Origin: Unio delphinus
Lineage: Eukaryota; Mollusca; Bivalvia; Unionida; Unionidae
NCBI GenBank assembly: GCA_029339505.1
Contig: JAQISU010000003.1
Coordinates: 21,271,001 to 21,335,000 of the forward strand
Direction of reading: 5' to 3'
DNA: 64,000 nt
Shown: piece by piece, positions 13,501-25,073 of the stretch
How positions within the stretch are numbered: position 1 is the first letter of the stretch
Layout: every line of letters starts with the position of its first letter
The notes under the pieces: model-generated
Told to the model about the DNA's origin: nothing
What the model saw: the letters and a program-made list of their open reading frames with translations, nothing else
The model's database searches: none
Program-made: the position numbers and the translations under genes

Positions 13501-16361
13501 ACCAGTCCGTCTGACTGTACCGCTGTACCAGCACGGGGACTTTTATCATACCGCAATCCGCACAAATCAGATTGACGAAGATTCTAGTGATGTTTCCGTC
13601 TGTCAATCCGTACTACCGGTTACATATCACTACCATGACTCTGATGTTGGCGATGAATCTCTCGATCCAACCCGACCATTCGAGCGGTCGGTGCCGGTCA
13701 TAGCCGGCCCGTCGCAGGCGTTCAGGCCAAACATATACCAATCAATTCATTCGGCATTGCCGGCCGTCCATAGGCTATCAACTCATCCACAAGGGAGAGT
13801 GAATGCCTTTTTTAGAGATGACGGAATCGAGTCATCTATGCCACCTGGTATGCATTACCCCGATATGGATGCTTTACCAGAGCAAGATTATGCACATAGT
13901 GAGTGCGATGAATCACAGGCAAATCAGCTGTATGCAGATCCAACTATGGAACGGACTGAGTTCAGCTTCAAAGCCGCAGTGGAGGAAATTTTTAGGGTGT
14001 TAAGGCCCCTTCAGAATGCCCTCCACCTCCTGCTGCAATTACCGACTATAGGGTTAGTGCGTCGGTCGATCTGGATGAAGGGGAAGAGATTCTATCCTTC
14101 CGCCTCCTTCCCCAGTCGACAAAATTAAGGAAATTAATGACCGTCTGTCGACACGTATAGGGGATCCAGGAAATGCTAAGGCGTTCTTTTCTGAAAGCCA
14201 AGTACCAGCGTCGTTTTCAGGTCGATGGTACAAAACTCACTCCGATGCGTTCAATACTGAGGTCCTGGCTCGGGATAAAATAGGGCAGCAGTCCATATGT
14301 CTGCGGCATTGTCTTATAAAGTGGACAAAACTGTGTTCAATGCCACGTCCAAGCTGGTTCGAATGTAGTCGCTACGTCTTCACTGTTAGACCTAGCCTCC
14401 CTAGCCATTTTCAGGATCGCTGAAAAATCTGGCAATGAACATGCTTGGGATTCGACGGCCCGGTTAGCTAGGGTTCTTAACAGGGCAGCTCACCATTCCA
14501 TGGCCAATGCGCTGACTGCTTCTGCCAACCTAGACCTGATACGTCGTGACGCATGTCTGAAGGGCACGTCGCTTAAACCCCATCATAAGCTGGCTAGATA
14601 TGACCGACGCACATTTCACGTCCCTATCCCACGAGTAGCGGACATTCTCCGTTGTGCTTGTCGGGACTAGGCTTATCAGTTCCATGTCATACCTTTTGGC
14701 CTAAATTTAAGCACTTGGGCTAGTACCAAGGTTATGGGTTACGTCGTCACCCTGTTCCGCTCGACTTCATCTATTGCGTCGGCAGTATATTTGGATGACA
14801 TCCTCCAGAAACATCTGTCAAGTTCTATTCTGCTCAAAGGCAGAAACGATCTTATATCACTTTACGTCATATAAGCTTTCTCGTGAACTGGATAAAGTTT
14901 GATCTCTGTCCAATCCGGATTTTGGTCCATCTGGGTGTGGAGTTTCTCCCGATCTGAATCTGGTAAGGCTTCCTCGAGTTTGCGATTATCCAGATAATTG
15001 CACTCGTAGAGTCCGTTTCCGACAGGATGCGCATTTTAGCGAGAGAGTTGCAGATCCTCGGATTATTCAATGCGGCAGCAGACTTGATCCCGATCAGCCG
15101 TCCTTTTATGCGCCCTTTACAAAGGACGTTGCTAGCGTAATTGCGCTCTTTTCAAGTCCCTTCGATCCCAGAAAACAGTCATGCTCACGCCAGAGATACA
15201 ATCATTCTTGAGTCAATGGCACAACCCCTGTAGGCTGTCCACAGGGATTACTCTGGAGATACCCCAAGGGGATAACGGTATGTTCCGCCACTAATACCTA
15301 CGGTTGGGGTGCCCACCTGTTGCCGAACTTCGATACTGTCAGCGGCACATGGGTGCCAGGGGCGAGCCCTTTCCACATCAACCTTTCAGAAATAACGGCT
15401 GTCATCAATGCCTTTCATTTCGGGCAGGATCAACTCTTATTACAAACTGCCCTCATTATGTCAGACAACATTGTGGTGGTGCCTTGCCTCAAAACAAGGG
15501 GACACCAATCACCAGACCTGTGCAATCTGAACTGGCAATTTCTACATTGGTTCGACAATCTCCACCTCAATGTACAATTCAGACACATTCTTGGCAGACT
15601 CAATGTCTTGGCTGACACTCTATCTAGTCATTCACACAGAATGGTCACTCCATCAATCGGACTTTCTTCCAATTGACACACTTTGGAGACGTCCGATGAT
15701 TGATCTTTTGCAACAAGATGGAATCACAAGTTCTCCACCTTTCATCTCACAGGTTCCAGACCCAGAAGCTTGGGTCGTGGATGCTCGATCAATCACCTGG
15801 GAAGGGTTGTGGGCATTCTCCTACCCTCCCACGGTCTTGGTACTGGAATTAATCCAGAAGTTAAGGGGTCAGAATTGTCAGATGGTTCTGATTACCCCTC
15901 TCAGATGGAACAACTCCTGGGTCTCCGATCTACTCAATCTAGGCGATAGATCTACCCAGGAAGATTACAGTCAGCACAAGTATTCACAAGCAACCGCGGC
16001 CAGGGGTGTTCCACCCCTGTCCGGACCGTCTTTATGTTCAAGCTTGGCTCTTGTCCAGACAGCCTTGCAAGACAAACAATTTAAATCTTTGATTGCGGAG
16101 AGAATCTCGAGAGCAAGAAGGCCCTCTACTCTGAAGGTTTACGAGGGCAAGTGGCATGTTTTCAGAGACTGGTACCATATCATTCACATTGTTCCTCTGA
16201 GTGTCACAATCCCTCAACTGGCCAACTTTTCTCTGGCTTTTCGAGGAGAAACATCTGGCTCCAGTTATTCTCAAATGTTACCGCTCCATGATATCAGACA
16301 CATTCCGCCATTCTGGTACATGTGCTATCAGCCATGACAAAGATTTGTCAAATCTTTAGAC

Positions 16362-16399
<38 letters not shown>

Positions 16400-19300
16400 A
16401 ATCGACTTATATCCCTCACCCTGTTTTCAAATGGAATCTGTCCTGGGTTTTAACATGACTCAATTCAGACAGTATTGAGTCTTTAACCCACGATTAGTTA
16501 AAGCTACTATCATACAAATTGGGTTTCTTGATAGCCTTAGCTTCAGCATGCAGGGTGAGCGAGTTACATGTCCTTTCTAGTGACCCGAACTCTCTTTCGT
16601 TTCGATCAGAGGGTTTGATGGTCCTCTTGACGCAGCCAGGCTTCGTAGTCCAAAATAGATTACCATACATTGCGAGCAACGAGTCGTCATTAGCTCGCTT
16701 TCTTTATAGATAAGTCAGGATCAACAGCCATGTAAGATCCTGTTTGGGCACTCTAGCACCATTTCAATGCATAGAGGTGAGTCAGGTCACATACTAGCAC
16801 CTCTTTCTTCTGGTGATAGCTGGGATATGAGATATCACCATTCAAGCCCTTGCTTCATGGCTGTAGTGGGTTATACGCTCGGCGTACTCTGAGAATTCGC
16901 AAATCAGTCACCTTATAGAAGCTGTTGCAGAGTCAACCTTCTACAGTTTTATCTTCAAGTTTGTACTCGCAGAGGCAAACATTGATTCTGGTAGGTCCGG
17001 TGATGGGCAGCCCAGACGCCCACCAGACCCATGTGCAACAATCAGCACAGCCTATTAGCTTCGCTGGATTCGCCAGATAAATTTTCATAGGTAAGAAGAT
17101 TTCAATAACTATCTTCTTAACCGCATAAAAGGGTCACATATCACGTGACCCTGGGCTGTGTTGCTGATTGAAAATTAGGAGACCGGGTTATCATTCACAT
17201 GGGGAATCCAACCATCATTCCCTAGAGGATACCCGGGGTGGAGGTCGGATGCTCCGCATTCCCTCCTCCTATTACTTATTCTCCTAAAGTAATGTGATTG
17301 GGGAACGTATTCAAAGGAGAAAGCAAATTTTTTAGTAAATTATGTTTCTCCGAGAATACTTACCCAATCACATTACTAAGAAACCCTCCCAACCACCCCG
17401 CCATGCGAGCATCCTCGTGTTTTATATATCGCTCAGCTTAAAAACTAAAGAAGCGACACCTAACGGGCGGCAAGGGGAGGTAATGGGCAAGAGTTATTGC
17501 CCTTTGTCTATATGACATAGACAGGAAAGACGAATTTTCGTCTTTTGGTAGGGCTGGATTCGCGAGGTAGCAGGCTAATATCCCTAAAGTAATGTGATTG
17601 GGTAAGTATTCTCGGAGAAACATAATTTACTAAAAAATTTGCTTTCTCAATAAATGTTGAGATATGGGTATTTTCTCTGTAAATGTACAGACATGGTATT
17701 ATGCTCAACATGGAGTAGTATTTTCGTCTGTGTAAATGAACAGACACGAGTATTATCCTTCTTAAGGAGTAATACTTTTGTCTCACCTGGATTGACATTG
17801 TCAGACAAGTACCTTGTATCCACATCATAGACTAATATTTTTCCCTTTTATGAAAAAGAGGCATATCAATTTTCTATTGGTACCAATGTCCACATTTTGT
17901 CTTACTTTTTTCACAAGTCTAGTGGATCAGTGCATGGAAACATCAGGCTGTGCAAAATTCTTATTTGTAATTAATTTTCGATTTAGATTTCAAAATTAAT
18001 ATTTTCAGTTTAATCCTGATTCAGGCATTACTGCGATTAACATTTTTGACATAACGTATGGTGTACATATTAACATTATTCTGCCTTGTATCATAAAAAT
18101 TATAAAAATTGTTTTCAATCGTTTTTATTATGTATTTATTTTTATTTTTATTTACTTTACATTTCCAAAGTTTTAGACTTCAGTAGTTTAGGAAATCTGA
18201 ATTTTGCTATTATCTTCAATTTACAGTTTTTTATATTTTATATTTTAGAAAGTTTGGTGGCATTTGTTCTGCCAGATTATGAATTTGGAAGCATCAGTCA
18301 AAATTAATAAATTATGTCCAAGTTTTTGTGTCATGTATATAGTAGGGCTCAGAACTGCTCCGATTTCTTGGATAATAAATAATACAAATTTGCACACATT
18401 TTAAATATTTCTTTGATAGTGTTGGAGGAGGAGAATTATTTGAACGTATCATCAGTGAGAATGCTGACCTAACGGAGCATGATTGTGTGCAATTTATGCG
18501 TCAGATTTGTGATGGAGTGGCATACATGCACAACAAAAATATCATCCACCTTGACCTTAAACCAGAGAACATCTTGTGTGTCAAAGATGATAGCAACAAA
18601 ATAAAAATTATTGACTTTGGACTAGCTAGATTCCATAGAAAGGGAGATAGTGTTCGTGTGTTATTCGGAACACCAGAGTTCATAGCTCCAGAAGTTGTTA
18701 ATTATGAGGAGATCGGATTTGAGACAGACATGTGGAGCCTGGGAGTTATTTGCTATGTACTGTAAGTTTAAAGTGTTATATTATTTTACTGTTTTAACCT
18801 CTGAGTAATGTATAGAAAATTTTAACAGCGATAGGGACAAGTTTATAATCACATGATGCACTATAAGTCAGGGTTAGATGTAACAGCACACAAAATACTG
18901 ACAGTTCTGTCACTACACAAGCAGGTATGGACATGTCTATAATCACACAAAGCACTGTATGTCAGGGTCAGATCTAACATCGCACAGTGTACAGGCAGAT
19001 AAAAGTCAGATATATCACACAGTGCCAGTAGGTCAGGGTCAGATATATTACACAGTGCTAGCAGGTGAGGGTCAGATATATCACACAGTGCCAGCAGGTC
19101 AGGATCAGATATATCACACGGTGCCAGCAGGTCAGGGTCAAAAATATCACACAGTGCCAGCAGGTCAGGGTCAGATATATCACACGGTGCCAGCAGGTCA
19201 GGGTCAGATATATCACACAGTGCCAGCAGGTCAGGGTCAGATATATCACACAGTGCCAGCAGGTCAGGGTCAGATATATCACACGGTGCCAGCAGGTCAG

Positions 19301-22300
19301 GGTCAGGGTCAGATCTGTCATCACTTGATGAGCACCATTTTTTACCAGAATTAATACGTTATTTTGTCATGTGATAAATATATACAAATTCTGCACTTGT
19401 AGCATACAAAATATATGACAAATTGAATAATTTCAAATGTACACATGACCTCACTGGTGGTCTAGTGGTTAGAACACCGCATGGATGTGAGAGATCAGTT
19501 TTGAATCCTGGTGGAGTTATACCACAGACTTAAAACAATGGTACTAACAATTGCCTCGCTATGCACCCAGCAATAAGAAGTTAATGTTAGGACTGGTTGG
19601 TCTGGTGTCAGGATAATGTGACTGTGGAATACGATGCTACATGTCTGCAGCATGATGTCTCAGTGCAAGACATCACTATAAACTCCCACACTGCAGACAT
19701 CATAGCGACATGACTGAATTTTTTTAAAGCTACTTTAGAAATCCAGATCACACACACACGCACTCAAATGTTCACTTGCCAAGGTAAACTCCATAAATAT
19801 TAAATGATAATGTCATTGCTACTTTCACTGTAATTATTAGATACAGTATTGGCTATATTATATTAGATATCTGTAATTATTAGATACAGTATTGGCTATA
19901 TTATATTAGATAGCTGTAATTATTAGATACAGTATTGGCTATAGTATATTAGATAGCTGTAATTATTAGATACAGTATTGGCTATATTATATTAGATATC
20001 TGTAATTATTAGATACAGTATTGGCTATAGTATATTAGATATCTGTAATTATTAGATACAGTATTGGCTATAGTATATTAGATAGCTGTAATTATTAGAT
20101 ACAGTATTGGCTATATTATATTAGATATCTGTAATTATTAGATACAGTATTGGCTATACTATATTAGATAGCTGTAATTATTAGATACAGTATTGGCTAT
20201 AGTATATTAGATATCTGTAATTATTAGATACAGTATTGGCTATAGTATATTAGATATCTGTAATTATTAGATACAGTATTGGCTATAGTATATTAGATAG
20301 CTGTAATTATTAGATACAGTATTGGCTATATTATATTAGATATCTGTAATTATTAGATACAGTATTGGCTATATTATATTAGATAGCTGTAATTATTAGA
20401 TACAGTATTGGCTATAGTATATTAGATATCTGTAATTATTAGATACAGTATTGGCTATAGTATATTAGATAGCTGTAATTATTAGATACAGTATTGGCTA
20501 TATTATATTAGATAGCTGTAATTATTAGATACAGTATTGGCTATACTATATTAGATAGCTGTAATTATTAGATACAGTATTGGCTATAGTATATTAGATA
20601 TCTGTAATTATTAGATACAGTATTGGCTATAGTATATTAGATAGCTGTAATTATTAGATACAGTATTGGCTATATTATATTATATATCTGTAATTATTAG
20701 ATACAGTATTGGCTATATTATATTAGATATCTGTAATTATTAGATACAGTATTGGCTATAGTATATTAGATAGCTGTAATTATTAGATACAGTATTGGCT
20801 ATAGTATATTAGATAGCTGTAATTATTAGATACAGTATTGGCTATAGTATATTAGATATCTGTAATTATTAGATACAGTATTGGCTATAGTATATTAGAT
20901 AGCTGTAATTATTAGATACAGTATTGGCTATATTAGATATCTGTAATTATTAGATACAGTATTGGCTATACTATATTAGATAGCTGTAATTATTAGATAC
21001 AGTATTGGCTATACTATATTCGATATCTGTAATTATTAGATACAGTATTGGCTATAGTATATTAGATAGCTGTAATTATTAGATACAGTATTGGCTATAT
21101 TAGATATCTGTAATTATTAGATACAGTATTGGCTATATTATATTAGATATCTGTAATTATTAGATACAGTATTGGCTATACTATATTAGATAGCTGTAAT
21201 TATTAGATACAGTATTGGCTATAGTATATTAGATATCTGTAATTATTAGATACAGTATTGGCTGTATTAGATATCTGTAATTATTAGATACAGTATTGGC
21301 TATATTATATTAGATATCTGTAATTATTAGATACAGTATTGGCTATATTATATTAGATATCTGTAATTATTAGATACAGTATTGGCTATATTATATTAGA
21401 TATCTGTAATTATTAGATACAGTATTGGCTATAGTTTGGCTTTATCAGTTGTATGCTTTCCTAATGACGCAGCATAGAATAAAGACACTAGGAAACTTAC
21501 CATGTAAGATGCATATGTAGGTTTTTTGCCGCCTCTGTATCATTTTATTCTGGGTCACTAATAAACCATTTCACCAATGACCTTTATTATCTGTTTCTTT
21601 TATGTGGGATCATAGTTGAGAAAGATTATATGATATTTGAAGGAATGAAAGCAATTGTCATATGTCAATGTGAATTAGTATTTTTCATATGGACTGTGTA
21701 TTGTCTCATACAGGTCATCATGTGACTTGTTTTGACCAATGAAACTGCAAGAAACTAGTTGAAGATGGATTAATATCATTTTTCTAGAGACATTACTGTA
21801 TTAGCCTTGACTATTACTCAGACCTCCATAAATCAAATAACTTTCCATATTTATTTTTGTTTTTTGAAGGCTGACTGGCATTAGTCCATTTATGGGTGAT
21901 TCAGATGTAGAAACTCTTTCCAACGTCACCAGAGGAGACTTCGATTTTGAAGATGTTAGCTTTGAGCAGATCTCAGATGATGCCAAGGATTTCATCCTGC
22001 GACTGATGGTGAAAAACAAAAAGTAATTAATTTAGCTGTTTATCTCACCTTTTTTTGTGTGTACACGTGGAACAATTTTCAAGCCGCAGGGCAGTTTTTG
22101 ACACAGCATCAGCATGTTTGTCCCACTAAAATATGTGTCAATCAGTCAGTCTGTTCTAGTCAGTTGAAATTGTTATAGCCAGCAGTATATATGATGTAAC
22201 ATTTTCAATCTTTTGATGTCATGTGTATGATTACACTTTGCAGCCTGATTTGATATTAATAACACTGTGCAGCCTGATTTGATATTGATTACACTGTGCA

Positions 22301-25032
22301 GCCTGATTTGATATTGATTACACTGTGCAGCCTGATTTGATATTGATTACACTGTGCAGCCAGTTGATTTGATATTGATTACACTGTGCAGCCAGTTGAT
22401 TTGATATTGATTACACTGTGCAGCCTGATTTGATATTGAATAAACTGTGCAGCCTGATTTGATATTGATTACACTGTGCAGCCTGATTTGATATTGATTA
22501 CACTGTGCAGCCAGTTGATTTGATATTGATTACACTGTGCAGCCTGATTTGATATTGAATAAACTGTGCAGCCTGATTTGATATTGATTACACTGTGCAG
22601 CCTGATTTGATATTGAATAAACTGTGCAGCCTGATTTGATATTGATTACACTGTGCAGTCTGATTTAAAGTGGTATATACAATCAGATTGTGCTTACAAG
22701 TTGCATAGTCATGTTACTTCTTAGTTAAATACAGCTTGATGAGTATATCACAGATTTTCCAAAAGTCTTGGCAAGTTTCTTGTTTTATTACTGGAGCATA
22801 AGTAATTACACTGCAGCATTTTTGGGGAGTAAATAATACAAAACGAAAAGCAAAATCACGAATTTTTGGTTGCATTTATTTCTTTTAATTTTTATCAGTT
22901 GTACTCAATTTAGTTAGCAATATAACCAAACCAAAACATATCTGATTATAATTGAATTGTTCCCTCCATATCAGGGTCCACAGATTTGGTTGTAAACAGG
23001 AAGTAAAAGGTTACCTATTATCAGGGGTCACAGACTCTGTCTTAAACATAATGTAACTGTTACCTGTTATCAGGGGTTACAGACTCGGTCTTAAACATAA
23101 TGTAACTGTTACCTGTTCCTCTTTTTAAAGGTGTTATAAGAATTCATAAGATTATAGAATCAAATGCATGAAGAAAAATTCTGAAATTCAGTTTTGTATT
23201 ATGATTCAATGAAAACGTTTTGGAAAACAAAAGCTTGAACTAATTTTGAACTAAATAAATAAGCAGATAAATAAATCAATAAACACTCGGGTTTAAAACA
23301 GCCATAAATCCTTAGTTTAACTTAACTATGGTCTAAATCTTAATTAAATTCAGTACACAGATTCAGTCAAACTGGAACTTAAGTAGACTGCATGTCCCAA
23401 TTACAAACTTGTGGTAATTCTTTTATTTAGCCACTTACTACTTGATAATGTTTTTTTATATCCCAAATGGGTTTTTTTCTAGGTTTTTTCGAAAGTTGCT
23501 TCTTGGCACACTTGCCCTTCCAAGTAAACTGATTCTGGTCTCAGACTTTATGATTAAATCATGACTGCCATGTCAGTATGGAAACTATTTTTATGACAGT
23601 TGCTGAACTCGCACATGTCAATTTCAATTCATCATTGAGTCAGCAAGAGGGGTAGGTTTCAAACTACACCCATCCCTTCCGCATGGCCACAGTGAACCAC
23701 ACCTTAACTAGCTTGAACAGGTACTAGATATCATTGAAGACTTACCTTGCCCATACAGGTACTGGATATCATTGAAGACTTACCTTGCCAAACAGGTACT
23801 GGATGTCATTGTAGAGTAAGCCCTGGTTTGGTCACAAGTAGTAATACTGTTTAGTAATGAATGAAATGGGAGACTAGATAGTTTGTTCTTTCTGTTAGTG
23901 ATATTTATTCTTTCCGTTAGTGAGAATATTTATGGGTTTTTTTAAAAATATAAATTTGAATAAAACTATTGCCCCTTGTATTAAGATTCCCATTGTTCTA
24001 CCTGATAACTGCAAATGAAAGTCAAAGAATGGATCTCATTTCTTATCATTTAAGTATAATCTAAATCATATATATTTGCTGCCCACAGAAAGAGGATGAC
24101 GGCATCTCAGTGTTTAGAACACAGCTGGCTGGCCCGGGATGAAGCTGATCGCAAAAAGATGAGGATAAGCACAAAGAATCTGAGGAGATTCATGGCCCGC
24201 AGAAAATGGCAGGTAGATGTATAAAACATACAAGAAAGCCTTTCTCAGGGAAAAATATCTTAAAATATTTAACAAGAGAAGGTAATAATTTTGAGAAAAA
24301 AATTGAATAGCACAATAATACTTTTCAATTAAAAACTATCTGCATAAAAAAGTGCAGTGTTTATATTCAGCAATGCATCTTTTAAAATTGATATTGTAGG
24401 TTTACTGAATAATGAATTAATGAATAAATAGAATAATTGTTCATTCAGATTTATAAACTGTTGAAATACGAAGCAAATATATTTGAGGATCTGCAAATTA
24501 CTCTTGCATTAAATTCACACAAGACTTAAAACAAAACTGTTTGCAAAGACAGCAATCAAGTCAGTGCTTGCAGTTATGCATGATATATGGCCAGCTCTGC
24601 TCACCTGTTGATCTGTTCGCTTGTTGCCTATATTTTAACATATTACATATTCCAGTACTGCCATTACCAATACAGGTGCAGTTTCTTTCTTCATATCATT
24701 CAATATTAACATTCACAGGATTTTTTTTGTTAAGCATTTGGTCATGAGACGATTGTCACTCTTTGACAGGTACTTGGCTTTCATGCTATTTTTATATTGA
24801 GTTAATGTCAATAAAATCAAATAAAATCTTGTTCGAGAAAGTGGAGTGATCTCCATTTAGAAATGGATAGGTTATCACCAATAAATAGTTAACAAGTCAT
24901 GCCCATACATTCAAGGAATAATAAGAATAGTCAAAGACAAGTTAGCAAAAGTCCTGCAAATCCAGATTACAGTGTATGCTCACTTATAAGAAATATTATC
25001 ACTTTAAGAAAATATATATATAATTATAATAA

Positions 25033-25073
<41 letters not shown>

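Larger units (their letters stand above)
10819..17648 (+). mobile_element. DIRS-type tyrosine-recombinase retroelement, decayed
   Basis: About 6.8 kb. It has inverted terminal repeats (10838-11005 and 17435-17602) and an internal complementary region at 17283-17377. That region is the joined reverse complement of the two extreme ends, the defining structure of DIRS elements, which replicate via a circular intermediate. Coding remnants run in the order gag-like, reverse transcriptase, RNase H, tyrosine recombinase, all interrupted by stops and shifts. It lies inside the minisatellite of the kinase intron: the array resumes at about 17650. No target duplication is evident, as expected for recombinase-mediated insertion. 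Confidence 0.9.
18762..21869. other. MLCK intron dominated by minisatellites
   Basis: Contains the 33-bp array, a SINE and the 43-bp array listed separately. No exon between them. Confidence 0.6.
22023..24088. other. MLCK intron with three tandem arrays
   Basis: Apart from the arrays at 22232-22665, 23018-23115 and 23710-23802, nothing gene-like is seen. Confidence 0.6.

Noticed and set aside
18959..19354. Three overlapping frames in the 33-bp array
   Set aside because: Periodicity artefact inside an intron.
19838..21435. CRISPR-like array
   Set aside because: Units are directly contiguous with no variable spacers, and the context is a eukaryotic intron; this is a minisatellite.
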